A stretch of DNA of 64,000 nucleotides from Ruegeria sp. SCSIO 43209 (GCF_019904295.1 NZ_CP065362.1:1-64000); one strand, 5' to 3'. Shown: positions 8,616-18,209, counted from the first letter of the stretch. The notes: generated from the letters alone by a model not told the origin. Program-made: numbers and translations.

Positions 8616-9040
8616 GCGATCACACCCTTTTTCAGGATGATGTTGCCATAAAGCCTGCGTTCGCCCGTTTGAACGATGGCAAACGCGTTGGCCGCACGCT
8701 CGTAGAATGCAAACCGTTCCAAGCCCTGAACTTTGGCCGGGTTGTCGGCGGTCCTGTCGATGATGCGTTGAAAGTCCGCGACTGCGTCGGGAACCGCCTC
8801 TGCGTCGCCGACAACCTGCATGGTCAACGCCGGATCAGGAACGAACGTATCCAAAGGCATCACAGAAAGTACGGCCTTCAACATTTCACTGGCTGTAGAC
8901 CCATCGGCCCGGATGCAGTCTGGTCCCATGCTGGCGCCCGGAAAATTTGCATCTGCAATAACAATCTCATCCCCGTGGCCCATGGCCCTGAGGGTGAAAA
9001 GCAACTCCGGCGAAAGGATCGGGTCGATGTTACGCAGCAT
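8612..9040 (-). CDS. fucU: FucU/RbsD-family sugar mutarotase
   Basis: This protein of about 142 residues has the FucU signature. It opens with MLRNIDPILSPELLFTL, followed by MGHGDEIVIADANFPG, which contains the conserved histidine and aspartate, and ends with ERRLYGNIILKKGV. FucU interconverts the anomers of L-fucose and related sugars so that the dehydrogenase receives the right form. I place the start at the ATG at 9040, which matches the family N-terminus. An ATG at 9067 would add nine residues. The gene overlaps the end of the aldo/keto reductase by 11 bp, so the IS in that gene is likely polar on it. Confidence 0.88.
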   Translation of the reverse strand: MLRNIDPILSPELLFTLRAMGHGDEIVIADANFPGASMGPDCIRADGSTASEMLKAVLSVMPLDTFVPDPALTMQVVGDAEAVPDAVADFQRIIDRTADNPAKVQGLERFAFYERAANAFAIVQTGERRLYGNIILKKGVIA

Positions 9041-9508
9041 CAGCTGTCTCGCTTGGCAGTGGCGCATCAGGTCGGATCAGGCCTTCGGACCGCAAGTCCG
9101 ACCACAGACCGGAAGAAATGTTGCGCTCCATTAGTGCCACGTTGGATTGTACTTCGGATGCGTTTACGGCTCCGGGAACTACTGTTTTGACGCAAGGATG
9201 ACCCAGAACAAATTGCAGTGCTGCAGCAATCAACGGAGTGTCGTGCGCCGCGCAAACGGCTTCGATTTTGCGGACCCGGTCCAGAATGTCTTCGGGCGCG
9301 TCAGCATAATTGTACTTGGCGCCGGGCACTGCTCCGGTCGCGAGAATGCCTGAATTGTAAGGTCCTCCGAGGATGATTCCGACATCGCGCTGCTCGCAGA
9401 GTGGCAGGAAACTGTCGAGGGCCTCTTGTTCAAGCAATGTATAGCGCCCAGCCAAAAGGAACCCGTCGAAGTCGCCCAGCCCAAGAAGTTTCTCGCAAAC
9501 CTGATGGG

Positions 9509-9523
9509 GTGGATGGCTCCTGC
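9509..9523. repeat. Left subterminal inverted repeat of the IS
   Basis: GTGGATGGCTCCTGC is the exact reverse complement of 10836-10850. Eight bases (9501-9508) separate it from the left junction. Confidence 0.9.
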
Positions 9524-9588
9524 TTCAACCGGCGTCGCAATGCGCCATAGTGCAGGTGTCAAAATCTGCTTATGAGAGGAGCCACCCC

Positions 9589-10611
9589 ATGCAAGTTACC
9601 ACAATCGGCGTTGATCTCGCCAAGAACGTTTTTCAAGTTCACGGAATCTCCGCAACCGAGGAAGTTGTTTTCAACAAACCGTTGCGGCGGACGCAGTTTC
9701 TGCCGTTCTTTGCCAAGTTGGAGCCCTGCCTAATTGGCATGGAATCCTGCAGCAGTGCACACCATTGGGCGCGCGAACTCGCGGCATTGGGCCATGATGT
9801 GCGATTGATCCCGCCGATGTACGTGAAGCCATACGTCAAACGCGGGAAGTCAGACGCCATTGATGCCGAGGCGATCTGCGAGGCTGTGACCCGTCCGACC
9901 ATGCGCTTTGTTGCGATCAAGACAGTCGAGCAGCAATCATTGCTGTCCCTACATCGGGCGCGTGATCTTCTGGTGCGCCAGAGAACGCAACTCATCAACA
10001 ATCTGCGTGGTCTGGTTGCCGAGTTTGGTATTTTTATCCCACGAGGGTTCGCCAGGGTAATTGGGTTTGCTGAAGACATAACTCTGGGTGAGGTTCTTGA
10101 CCTACCTGACATTGCCAACGAAGTGATCCACAATCTGTGCGAGCAGCTCATGGCATTGCACAAGCGGATCCGCTGGTACGAAGAGCGCCTCAAGCAGGTG
10201 GCCAAAGAAGATGAACGCGTACGCCTATTGCGTACGATCCCTGGTGTTGGCGCTGTGACGGCCTCCGCGATCATTGCCAGCATCGGTGACGGGCACCAGT
10301 TCCGCAATGGTCGAGAGTTCGCAGCCTGGCTTGGTCTGACGCCCGCGAACAAATCCAGCGGCGGCAAGGAGAAGCTGGGACGGATCACCAAGATGGGCGA
10401 CCAGTATCTGCGATCGTTGTTAGTTGTCGGCATGACATCATTGGTCCGACAAACTAGGTCACACCCCGAACGCGCCAGCAAGTGGCTGACATCACTACTC
10501 GAACGCAAACCCGCCCGCGTTGCGACCGTCGCCATGGCCAACAAAACAGCCCGGATCGTCTGGGCGGTGCTCACCCGCAACGAACCTTACAGCCCACGCG
10601 CTGTAGTCTGA
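9589..10611 (+). CDS. IS110-family (IS1111-type) DEDD transposase
   Basis: This 340-residue recombinase has an N-terminal RuvC-like DEDD domain (TIGVDLAKNVFQVHG, IGMESCSSAHHWARELAALGH, KRGKSDAIDAEAICEA). Its C-terminal transposase_20 domain contains LRTIPGVGAVTASAII, FAAWLGLTPANKSSGG and ITKMGDQYLRSLLVVG, with the serine region typical of the family. I chose the ATG at 9589, preceded by GAGGAG. An upstream ATG at 9550 adds 13 unconserved residues. No frameshift or stop is visible, so the element may be active. IS110 enzymes use a structured RNA from the element to choose target and donor ends. The long frame on the opposite strand is a shadow. Confidence 0.95.
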   Translation: MQVTTIGVDLAKNVFQVHGISATEEVVFNKPLRRTQFLPFFAKLEPCLIGMESCSSAHHWARELAALGHDVRLIPPMYVKPYVKRGKSDAIDAEAICEAVTRPTMRFVAIKTVEQQSLLSLHRARDLLVRQRTQLINNLRGLVAEFGIFIPRGFARVIGFAEDITLGEVLDLPDIANEVIHNLCEQLMALHKRIRWYEERLKQVAKEDERVRLLRTIPGVGAVTASAIIASIGDGHQFRNGREFAAWLGLTPANKSSGGKEKLGRITKMGDQYLRSLLVVGMTSLVRQTRSHPERASKWLTSLLERKPARVATVAMANKTARIVWAVLTRNEPYSPRAVV

Positions 10612-10835
10612 GACGAAAGGAACATCGAGTTAGCAAGACCCGCGAGATGATGGTGCATAAGTCAGCCGCCAAAACCAGGACACCCCGCCGAATGGCCCGG
10701 GCGTTACAGCCCGCTAACCTGTAAGGGACCTGGTTTGCGGAACCCATCAAGGCCAGCGGTCAAAACCGCGCAAACAGGCCGGACACATGACTGCTTCTGA
10801 CAAACGCACAAATCAGATCAAAAATGTCTTGCTAT
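10612..10835 (+). ncRNA. Candidate seekRNA/bridge RNA region of the IS
   Basis: The 224 bp between the transposase stop and the right inverted repeat hold no gene. In IS1111-type elements the guide RNA is made from the stretch downstream of the transposase, so this is the expected place. The 8-mer CGCAAACA at 10769-10776 also occurs in the reconstructed empty target, where it spans the insertion point (CGCAAAC then A). This would suit a target-binding loop. The RNA itself, its ends and its fold are inferred. Confidence 0.5.
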
Positions 10836-10850
10836 GCAGGAGCCATCCAC
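10836..10850. repeat. Right subterminal inverted repeat of the IS
   Basis: GCAGGAGCCATCCAC is the exact reverse complement of 9509-9523. Two bases (AC) lie between it and the resumed target sequence. Confidence 0.9.
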
Positions 10851-11430
10851 ACATGCCATTCGTTTACACCTGCGCCGATTGCTGCGATTTCACCCGCATC
10901 GCGCAGCTCGGTCAAAGCCTTGTAACCTCCGCCATCAAACAGTTCACGCACCTTGGCGTCCGAAACCTCTTGGCTGCCCTGGCTGAAGACACAGACATCA
11001 TGGACCAGAAGAATGTCAGAATTGGCGACACCGATCCTGTTGCGGCTTGCCTCGTAAGACCGCATTACGCCGTCATAGGTATAGTCAAACACGATCCGTT
11101 TCTGCGGTACATCGACGAAAGCTTCGGGCGTTACTTCATGCGGTTCGCAATCCAGTAACAGGCGACCGATCTTGGTTGAAAGCTGGATGTTTTCGCGCCC
11201 GAACCGACCAATCGCCTGCCCAAACCGATGCTCTGATCGGCCAAGCCCGTATTGCGGCGCTGTGTCGAAAAACCGGATGCCTGCGTCAAAAGCGGTCTGC
11301 AATGCCGCCTGCGCGTCCTCGTCCGAGACTTTTCGGTACAGGTTCCCCAATGGTGCCCCACCGAACCCCATGCGGGTCAGGGGAACGGGCCGCGTGGTCC
11401 GGTTGTTCAGTAATTCTGTTTGGGAAACGG

Positions 11431-12168
11431 TCATCCTGCCTCGCTATTCAGCTGTGGGGTGAGGTTGAACAGATGCGGCTTCAGTTGCTCCAACTGCTCA
11501 ATGCGCGGCATCAACTGCCCGAGGTGGGCGCGCATAGCGACCTGCGCGGCCTGTTCGTCGCGATTGCTGATTGCTTCGAAAATGGCCCTATGTTCCTCTA
11601 GTGTCTCGGCAATTCTGCCGGGGGTGGGCAGCAACAGCATGCGTGCGCGGCTGACCTGTAAGGAAACGGTTTGGGCAACGTCGGCGAGGCGGCGGAAGCC
11701 TGTAAATTCCATCAGAAGACTGTGGAACTCTTCATCGGCCTGATAAAAGCCCGGGATATCATCATCCATGATCAACAGTTCCTGCAGACGCATGTTGCGG
11801 CTTAACCTTTTACGCTGAACGTCGGTTATGTCGCGCGCGACTTTGGCGACAGTTGCAAGTTCAAGCGCTTCACGCAGGAATACGCCTTCGCGGATCTCGT
11901 CCATCGAAAAGTAGGATACGCGAGTGCCTGATTGCGGCACTACATCCACCAGCCCTTCCGAGGCCAAACGCGCAATCGCATCGGCCACAGGTGCGCGCGA
12001 CACACCCAATCTTTCACACACAGGTGCCTTCCTGAGGTTCGCTCCGGGTGGGAAGTCCAGCGAGAGAATCGCCTGCTTCAATGAGTGGTGAACCCGCTGA
12101 GCGAGCGGTCCTTCGATCGTTGTGATCTCGGGCAACAGTTCGGCATCAATATCTTGGTATTTGTTCAT
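11431..12168 (-). CDS. GntR-family regulator (FCD/FadR subfamily) of the sugar-acid locus
   Basis: This 245-residue regulator has an N-terminal winged helix-turn-helix (LGVSRAPVADAIARLASEGLV near residues 52-72) and an all-helical FCD ligand-binding domain. Metal-site histidines are in EFHSLLMEF near 147 and in the C-terminal MRAHLGQL. FCD regulators commonly sense sugar acids and repress their catabolic operons. It is the first gene of the minus-strand operon, overlapping the aldo/keto reductase start by 4 bp. It is divergent from the UxaA-type dehydratase, with a perfect palindrome in the shared promoter region. The effector is probably an aldonate or 2-keto-3-deoxy-aldonate, by inference. 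Confidence 0.88.
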   Translation of the reverse strand: MNKYQDIDAELLPEITTIEGPLAQRVHHSLKQAILSLDFPPGANLRKAPVCERLGVSRAPVADAIARLASEGLVDVVPQSGTRVSYFSMDEIREGVFLREALELATVAKVARDITDVQRKRLSRNMRLQELLIMDDDIPGFYQADEEFHSLLMEFTGFRRLADVAQTVSLQVSRARMLLLPTPGRIAETLEEHRAIFEAISNRDEQAAQVAMRAHLGQLMPRIEQLEQLKPHLFNLTPQLNSEAG

Positions 12169-12186
12169 ACTGCATAAGTTAGCATT

Positions 12187-12198
12187 CTAACATGTTAG
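12187..12198. promoter_or_regulatory. Perfect palindrome, probable GntR operator
   Basis: CTAACATGTTAG is a perfect 12-bp palindrome 18 bp upstream of the gntR start, in the divergent intergenic region. It is followed at once by TTGACA (12199-12204), a good -35 box for the rightward operon, although no strong -10 is seen. Binding there would block both promoters. Confidence 0.6.
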
Positions 12199-12252
12199 TT
12201 GACAAGTAGAGATATTGGATTTAGCAACATTGACCAAGCAAGTGGAGAAGAG

Positions 12253-13806
12253 ATGCGAGCGAACGGCGGCATAAACGTTTTGGAAGAGGCGACTCGCGAT
12301 GTCGTAAAGCTAAATCCGCAGGACAACATCGTTATTGCTTTGCGTGACTTGCAGGCGGGTGAGCAGCCGGCACATGTTCCCGTGCAATTGGCTGCGCCCG
12401 TTACCCGCGGCCACAAGCTAGCCGTGTCATCAATCCAATCTGGCGAGAATATTGTCCGCTACGGTCAGATCATCGGGCAGGCCAAATGCGATATAGCGCC
12501 TGGCGAACATATCCATGTGCACAACCTTGGCATGGGGGCGCATCAGCAGGACTATGCACATGCCAGCGCCAACACCCCGCTGCCTGTTCTGACTGAAAAG
12601 CGTACATTCGACGGATACCATCGATCTGACGGTAAAGTGGGAACCCGAAACTACATCGGGATTCTAACCACCGTGAACTGCTCGGGTTCGGTAGCGCGTT
12701 TTATCGCCGACGCAGCGGAAAAGACCGGGTTGTTGGAAAGCTATCCCAATGTTGACGGTGTGGTCCCGATTGTGCACGGGACCGGATGTGGAATGTCCAG
12801 CAAGGATGAGGGCTATGCTACCCTGTTTCGGACGTTGGCCGGCTATGCACAGCATCCGAATTTCGGGGGTATTCTGCTGATCGGTCTGGGCTGCGAAGTC
12901 ATGCAGGTGGCAGATCTTGTCGGCGGTCGACCAATCCGCGCTGACGGTGCGCTGCGTTATATGACCATTCAGAACGAGGGCGGAACACGCCGCACTATCG
13001 AACGGGGGCTGGCGGAGTTGCGCGGCATCGCCCATCTGGCCAATCAAGCCGAACGCGCCCCGGCTCCGATCAGTGCCATCACGGTCGGTATGCAATGCGG
13101 CGGCTCGGACGGGTATTCTGGGATAACCGCGAACCCGGCGCTGGGGTATGCGTCGGATTTACTTGTGCGCCATGGAGGAACAACGATCCTGTCGGAAACC
13201 TCGGAAATCTACGGTGCCGAACACCTGCTGACCCGGCGGGCCGAGACTGTTGAGGTGGGTGAAAAACTGATCGAACGCATCCACTGGTGGGAGGACTACA
13301 CGGCCCGAAACGGCGGTGAGATGGATAACAACCCAAGCCCCGGCAACAAGCGCGGGGGGCTCACAACCATTCTTGAGAAATCGCTTGGTGCCGTAGCTAA
13401 GGGAGGCACCGCGCCACTGCGAGACGTCTACAAATTCGGTGAGATGATCGACAAGAGCGGGTTTGTCTTCATGGACAGCCCCGGTTTTGATCCGTGTTCG
13501 GTCACCGGGCAAGTCGCTTCGGGTGCGAACCTGATCGTGTTTACCACTGGGCGTGGTTCGGTCTCTGGATATCAGCCAACGCCCTGCATCAAGCTGGCCA
13601 CCAATTCCGAAATGTATGCCCGCATGGCCGAAGATATGGATCTGAACTGCGGTGACATCGTGACAGACGGGATCAGCATCGAGAGCAAGGGCGAAGAACT
13701 GTTCGAAATACTGATCCGCGTCGCCTCAGGCAAGAAAACCAAAAGCGAGGAACTTGGATTTGGGGGCGTTGAATTCGTCCCCTGGCAAATTGGTGCGGTG
13801 ATGTAA
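12253..13806 (+). CDS. UxaA-family aldonate dehydratase (altronate/fuconate dehydratase type)
   Basis: This protein of about 517 residues has an N-terminal SAF domain (residues about 15-95, [18 protein letters not shown]) and a C-terminal UxaA domain. Conserved cysteines and polar motifs are in [43 protein letters not shown] and [17 protein letters not shown]. UxaA enzymes are iron-dependent dehydratases giving 2-keto-3-deoxy-sugar acids. The usual enolase-type L-fuconate dehydratase is absent from this locus, so this protein may fill that step. I chose the ATG at 12253, preceded by GGAGAAG. An ATG at 12199 would overlap the TTGACA promoter element. Confidence 0.82.
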   Translation: MRANGGINVLEEATRDVVKLNPQDNIVIALRDLQAGEQPAHVPVQLAAPVTRGHKLAVSSIQSGENIVRYGQIIGQAKCDIAPGEHIHVHNLGMGAHQQDYAHASANTPLPVLTEKRTFDGYHRSDGKVGTRNYIGILTTVNCSGSVARFIADAAEKTGLLESYPNVDGVVPIVHGTGCGMSSKDEGYATLFRTLAGYAQHPNFGGILLIGLGCEVMQVADLVGGRPIRADGALRYMTIQNEGGTRRTIERGLAELRGIAHLANQAERAPAPISAITVGMQCGGSDGYSGITANPALGYASDLLVRHGGTTILSETSEIYGAEHLLTRRAETVEVGEKLIERIHWWEDYTARNGGEMDNNPSPGNKRGGLTTILEKSLGAVAKGGTAPLRDVYKFGEMIDKSGFVFMDSPGFDPCSVTGQVASGANLIVFTTGRGSVSGYQPTPCIKLATNSEMYARMAEDMDLNCGDIVTDGISIESKGEELFEILIRVASGKKTKSEELGFGGVEFVPWQIGAVM

Positions 13807-13835
13807 ACCGCGTTGGTCCAAGGGGAGAGGGGCAA

Positions 13836-15374
13836 ATGGGAGGCAATAAAAATAGACTGGTCGAAATGACGGGGATTGATAAGTTTTTCCCCGGCGTGCA
13901 CGCGCTGAAATCCGTGCAATTCGATCTTGAACCGGGTGAAGTTCACGCGCTGATGGGCGAGAACGGTGCCGGCAAAAGTACGTTGATGAAAATCCTGTCG
14001 GGTATTTATCAACGTGACGGCGGGACCTTGAAGATCGAAGGGCGCGAAGTCAGCCCGACAACCCCGCGCGAGGCGCAGGATCTAGGTATAGGGATCATCC
14101 ATCAGGAATTGAGCCTGATGAACGACCTGACCGTAGCCCAGAACATTTTTATCGGACGCGAACCGCGTAAGAGCTTTGGCCGTTTGGACGAGGCGGCGCT
14201 GAATGCGCAGACTGCCGAAATCTTTGCTTCGATGAACCTCAGCCTTGATCCCAAGGCGTTGGTTGGCAGCCTGACCATCGCAAAACAGCAAATGGTCGAG
14301 ATCGCCAAGGCACTGTCCTTTCGGTCCAAGGTGCTCATCATGGACGAGCCAACAGCGGCCCTGAATGACGCCGAGATTGCTGAGCTGTTCGTGATCATCC
14401 GCCGCCTCAAGGCTGAAGGTGTAGGCATCGTTTACATTAGCCACAAGATGGACGAGCTGAAGCAGATCTCGGATCGCGTGACGGTTATGCGCGATGGGGA
14501 ATATGTCGGAACAGTTGGGGCTGCTGAAACCCCGATCAGCCAGATCATCGCCATGATGGTGGGCCGAGAGGTCAAGGAAGAACCGCTGGACGTGCCCGAT
14601 CTGGGTGATGCGGAGATGTCTCTGCAGATCACCGGGCTGAGCCGGAGCAACGAAATTCAGGACGTCAGTTTCTCGGTCCAAAAGGGTGAAATTCTGGGCT
14701 TCGCCGGTCTTATGGGCGCAGGTCGCACCGAGGTCGCGCGCGCCATATTTGGGGCCGACCCCAAGGATAGCGGAGAAATCCGGGTACATGGTCAGGTGGT
14801 GTCGATCAAATCACCCACCGACGCCGTCAAAGCGGGGATTGGATACCTGTCCGAGGACCGAAAGCACTTCGGTCTCGCCACTAGTATGAATGTACGCGAC
14901 AACATCGCGCTTGCCTCGATGGACCTATTCACCGGCGCAGGCGGGGTTCTGCACGATGGTGAAATCAGCGACACCGCCAAAAGCTACATCCAGCAATTGG
15001 GCATTAGAACGCCATCGGATGTGCAGGAGGTTCGCCTGCTGTCAGGCGGCAATCAGCAGAAGGTTGTCATCGCCAAATGGCTGCTGCGCGACTGCGATAT
15101 TCTGATCTTTGACGAACCGACCCGCGGTATCGACGTCGGCGCGAAATCCGAGATTTACAAGTTGCTGGAAGAACTGGCAGGGCAGGGCAAGACGATCATC
15201 GTGATCTCGTCTGAACTGCCCGAAATCATGCGCCTCAGCCATCGCATCGCCGTGATGTGCGAAGGGCGGCTGACCGGCATTTTGCCCGGCGGAAAAGACA
15301 CAACTCAGGAAGACATCATGCATCTGGCCACGCAACGTGCGGCGGCGATGCAGGTAACAGGGACAGTCCAATGA
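13836..15374 (+). CDS. Sugar ABC transporter, dual ATP-binding subunit (RbsA/AraG type)
   Basis: This 512-residue protein has two tandem ABC domains, as in monosaccharide importers. The first carries Walker [10 protein letters not shown] near residue 42 and Walker [12 protein letters not shown]. The second has the degenerate Walker A (MGAGRTEVA) usual for RbsA and the signature [14 protein letters not shown] near 405. It follows the dehydratase after 29 bp with a strong GGGGAGAGG ribosome site, and overlaps the permease start by 4 bp. It should energise uptake of L-fucose, D-arabinose or a similar sugar. Confidence 0.92.
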   Translation: MGGNKNRLVEMTGIDKFFPGVHALKSVQFDLEPGEVHALMGENGAGKSTLMKILSGIYQRDGGTLKIEGREVSPTTPREAQDLGIGIIHQELSLMNDLTVAQNIFIGREPRKSFGRLDEAALNAQTAEIFASMNLSLDPKALVGSLTIAKQQMVEIAKALSFRSKVLIMDEPTAALNDAEIAELFVIIRRLKAEGVGIVYISHKMDELKQISDRVTVMRDGEYVGTVGAAETPISQIIAMMVGREVKEEPLDVPDLGDAEMSLQITGLSRSNEIQDVSFSVQKGEILGFAGLMGAGRTEVARAIFGADPKDSGEIRVHGQVVSIKSPTDAVKAGIGYLSEDRKHFGLATSMNVRDNIALASMDLFTGAGGVLHDGEISDTAKSYIQQLGIRTPSDVQEVRLLSGGNQQKVVIAKWLLRDCDILIFDEPTRGIDVGAKSEIYKLLEELAGQGKTIIVISSELPEIMRLSHRIAVMCEGRLTGILPGGKDTTQEDIMHLATQRAAAMQVTGTVQ

Positions 15375-16378
15375 CCACAGCAACCGACATCGAAAAGAAA
15401 AAGCCACTATCGGGCCTCGCGGACAGTGGCGCCTATCAAAAGCTGTTGGCCTTTGCCAGTTTGATCGTCCTGCTGATCGGATTTTCTATTGCGTCGCCGA
15501 ATTTCATGCAGACATCGAACATGATCGCCATTCTGCAGGCGACATCAGTGAATGGCGTTCTGGCCGTCGCCGCGACGCTGGTCATTATCACCGGCGGGAT
15601 CGACCTTTCAGTCGGAACACTGATGACCTTCTGTGCTGTGATCGCCGGGGTGGTCCTGACATATCTCGGCATGCCCTTGCTGTTGGGTGTGGCCGCAGCC
15701 ATAGCGGCGGGCGCATTTTGCGGACTTTGCTCGGGCACTTTCGTAGCGAAAATGAAAATTCCGCCATTCATTGCGACGCTTGGAATGATGTTGATCCTCA
15801 AAGGCCTGTCGCTGGTGATCTCGGGCACGCGACCAATCTACTTCAATGATACGCCGGGCTTCGATCTGATTTCGCGCGGGTCGCTGATCGGAGAGGTTTT
15901 CCCGTCGCTGCCCATCCCCAATGGGGTCTTGATCCTGTTCCTGGTTGCCATCGCGGCCTCGTACATTCTGGGGCGCACGGTTCTAGGCCGGTACACCTTT
16001 GCACTTGGCTCAAATGAGGAAGCAGTGCGCTTGTCCGGCGTGAACACCGACATGTGGAAGATGCGCATTTACGCTCTGGCCGGCGCGATCTGCGGCATCG
16101 CCGGAATCCTCATCGCCTCGCGCCTGAATTCCGCACAACCGGCATTGGGACTGGGTTACGAGCTGGAGGCGATCGCAGCTGTGGTGATCGGCGGCACCTC
16201 CTTGTCCGGTGGACGCGGGACGATCCTGGGTACGCTGATCGGTGCGCTTATCATGGCCGTGCTGACCAACGGATTGCGCGTGCTGTCCGTTGCGCAGGAA
16301 TGGCAGACCGTTGTGACCGGCGCAATCATCATCCTGGCCGTCTATGCCGATATGGCACGGCGCAAGAAATCGGGATGA
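15371..16378 (+). CDS. Sugar ABC transporter permease (RbsC/AraH type)
   Basis: This is a 335-residue inner-membrane permease with about ten hydrophobic segments. The BPD_transp_2 hallmark [16 protein letters not shown] is near residue 76, and [23 protein letters not shown] near 262. I chose the ATG at 15371, which overlaps the ATPase stop (ATGA) and begins a normal short cytoplasmic N-terminus. The frame upstream belongs to the ATPase gene. It works with the ATPase before it and the binding protein after it. Confidence 0.92.
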   Translation: MTTATDIEKKKPLSGLADSGAYQKLLAFASLIVLLIGFSIASPNFMQTSNMIAILQATSVNGVLAVAATLVIITGGIDLSVGTLMTFCAVIAGVVLTYLGMPLLLGVAAAIAAGAFCGLCSGTFVAKMKIPPFIATLGMMLILKGLSLVISGTRPIYFNDTPGFDLISRGSLIGEVFPSLPIPNGVLILFLVAIAASYILGRTVLGRYTFALGSNEEAVRLSGVNTDMWKMRIYALAGAICGIAGILIASRLNSAQPALGLGYELEAIAAVVIGGTSLSGGRGTILGTLIGALIMAVLTNGLRVLSVAQEWQTVVTGAIIILAVYADMARRKKSG

Positions 16379-16425
16379 CCTAGCAGCTAATTCAAAGACC
16401 AAAACGACCAACTGGAGGAGAAAAC

Positions 16426-17370
16426 ATGTTATCACGTCGTTTCATTCTGGGTGCGCTGAGTGCAGCCACCCTGGCAGGACCCGCCTCGATGGCGGCAGCC
16501 GAAGAGATCTACATCCCGCTGGTATCCAAAGGCTTCCAGCATCAGTTCTGGCAGGCCGTGAAGTCGGGTGCGGAGCAGGCGGCTGACGAATTTGATGTCA
16601 CCATCACATTCGAAGGCCCGGACAATGAGACTATGGTGGACCGTCAGATCGACATGCTGGCTGCCGCTCTGGCCAATAATCCAAAGGCAATCGGTTTTGC
16701 CGCGCTGGACAGCCAGGCTGCTATCCCGCTTTTGAAACAGGCCAACAAAAAGGGCATTCCGATTATCGCCTTCGACAGTGGTGTTGATAGCGATATTCCG
16801 CTTTCAACCGCGACAACGGACAACCTGGCGGCAGCAGGGTTGGCAGCAGACAAGATGGCTGAAAAAATCGGGGGCAAAGGGAAGGTTGCTGTTGTCGCCC
16901 ATGACCAGACAAGCCGCACAGGTATTGATCGTCGCGACGGTTTCGTCAATCGCATGGCTGAGAAGTATCCGGATATTGAAGTTGTCACGGTTCAGTACGG
17001 CCAGGGCGACCACCTGAAATCGACCGAAGTCACCAAGGCGATCCTGACTGCTAACCCTGATCTAAATGGTATCTTTGGCACCAACGAAGGCTCAGCTATT
17101 GGTGTTGTAAACGGTGTTCAGGAGCTGGGCACCGAGGGTTTGGTGATCATCGGTTATGATAGTGGCAAGGCCCAGAAAGACGCAATCAAGAGCGGTCTGA
17201 TGGCGGGTGCGATCACGCAAAACCCTGTGGGCATCGGCTATGAGACTGTGAAAGCAGCGGTTGCGGCTCTGAATGGGGAAGAGGTTCCAGGTCTGATCGA
17301 CACAGGCTTCTACTACTACGATGCCTCGAATATTGACGACCCGAAGATCTCGGCCGTTCTGTACGACTAA
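16426..17370 (+). CDS. Periplasmic sugar-binding protein (RbsB type)
   Basis: This 314-residue type I periplasmic binding protein carries an N-terminal export signal (MLSRRFILGALSAATLAG, cleavage probably after SMAAA). The mature part has the peripla_BP_4 pattern: GFQHQFWQAVKSGAEQAA, DRQIDMLAAALANNPKAIGFA, VDSDIPLSTATTDN and GIFGTNEGSAIGV. It is the last gene of the dehydratase-transporter operon and is followed by a hairpin. The ligand is inferred from the enzymes of the locus to be an aldose such as L-fucose or D-arabinose. Confidence 0.9.
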   Translation: MLSRRFILGALSAATLAGPASMAAAEEIYIPLVSKGFQHQFWQAVKSGAEQAADEFDVTITFEGPDNETMVDRQIDMLAAALANNPKAIGFAALDSQAAIPLLKQANKKGIPIIAFDSGVDSDIPLSTATTDNLAAAGLAADKMAEKIGGKGKVAVVAHDQTSRTGIDRRDGFVNRMAEKYPDIEVVTVQYGQGDHLKSTEVTKAILTANPDLNGIFGTNEGSAIGVVNGVQELGTEGLVIIGYDSGKAQKDAIKSGLMAGAITQNPVGIGYETVKAAVAALNGEEVPGLIDTGFYYYDASNIDDPKISAVLYD

Positions 17371-17386
17371 AAGTACTTATTAACAC

Positions 17387-17418
17387 TGTCCGGCCTGCCT
17401 TTTTGGTGGGCCGGACAA
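17387..17418 (+). terminator. Stem-loop after the sugar transport operon
   Basis: TGTCCGGCC (17387-17395) pairs perfectly with GGCCGGACA (17410-17418) across a 14-base loop. It starts 17 bp after the binding-protein stop. There is no T run behind it, so it may act as a 3' stabilising hairpin rather than an intrinsic terminator. Confidence 0.6.
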
Positions 17419-18209
17419 CCAATGTTCATCGTTCAGGTGAATTATGTCAGTTTTTGCGGGGCAACGGCGTTTGGGTCGCAACACCGGTCTGTCGCTGCTC
17501 TGCGCATGTCCTTGGTGCGTCGATGATGGGTTTAAGCCTAATTAGCAGAAATTTTGGCAAATTGATTTAATACTCGAAGTCTGGACATAAGCTAACCTGT
17601 TGCAGACGATTAACTTTTCAGCTTTCAATCAGCAAGCTCTATACACCAATATGTTACAAGCTATTGACCATCGACGAATGCGCCACCAGCGCGGGAGTGG
17701 TTCGCGGTATCGCCGCGTCGAAGGCAAGTTCGTGATCTCTTACAATGGCGATTAGTCAGGTCTGAAAGGCGTGACGAAATCCCAAACTGCTGTAAACAAA
17801 TGCATGATTCGCTATCAATCTAAATACCCCTGCCGATATGGGAATATCTGGAATGCAGGATGCATGCCCGCTTCTACGATGTCTGGTTTGTGATGGCGGT
17901 ACAGGCTGCGCCAATGAGGTTGGATCGTCACTCTCTCAACACCGTCCTGCAAAGCGATGTCTCTAGAACAACGCTCAGGTTACAAACCGTCGGCCTGACC
18001 AGCGGTTTCTCAACCGAGCGAAGGCATGCTTGAGGGTGTGATCGGGCCGACGAATCTGAAATTCGCGAACCACATTGTTCTTGTGGCTGAGTTCTCTTGG
18101 CTCGATGGTCTCAATTTCCACCCACAATGCCCCAAGTTTTTTTGTGAGTAGTTTTGCAAAAGGGCGCATATATCTTGCCAGAATGACATTTTCGCAGGAA
18201 TGGTTCCCG
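17419..18209. other. About 790-bp gap without a supported gene
   Basis: I found no gene with family features. Short frames exist on both strands, including a minus-strand frame at 17975-18346 that runs into the next gene, but none is convincing. The right part must hold the promoter of the aminotransferase gene. No operator-like palindrome was recognised. Confidence 0.5.

Larger units (their letters stand above)
9501..10852 (+). mobile_element. IS110-family element, IS1111-type, about 1352 bp
   Basis: The element interrupts the aldo/keto reductase gene. Comparing both flanks with the continuous reading frame places the ends at 9501 and 10852. Two bases (AC) are ambiguous at the right end, because the flank before 9501 also ends in AC. 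No target duplication is needed. Perfect 15-bp inverted repeats lie slightly inside the ends (9509-9523 and 10836-10850). Subterminal repeats, no clear duplication, a DEDD transposase and a long non-coding stretch after the gene are the traits of the IS1111 branch of IS110. Confidence 0.9.
9030..11434 (-). pseudogene. Aldo/keto reductase (L-fucose/D-threo-aldose 1-dehydrogenase type), split by an IS
   Basis: The N-terminal part (11434 down to 10853) and C-terminal part (9500 down to 9030) of one gene flank the insertion sequence. Joining them gives 1053 bp, an exact 350-residue frame, reading GVNEWHV then CEKLLGLGDFDGF across the junction. Motifs include MGFGGAPLGNLYRKV, FFDTAPQYGLGRSE (catalytic Asp/Tyr region) and FAGRYTLLEQ-like FLLAGRYTLLEQ. 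The family oxidises L-fucose or D-arabinose to the lactone with NAD(P). As it stands the N-terminal piece ends after five IS-derived residues, so the gene should be inactive. The start ATG overlaps the gntR stop by 4 bp. Confidence 0.9.

Noticed and set aside
9639..10580. 313-residue frame antisense to the transposase
   Set aside because: It is a shadow of the conserved DEDD transposase on the other strand.
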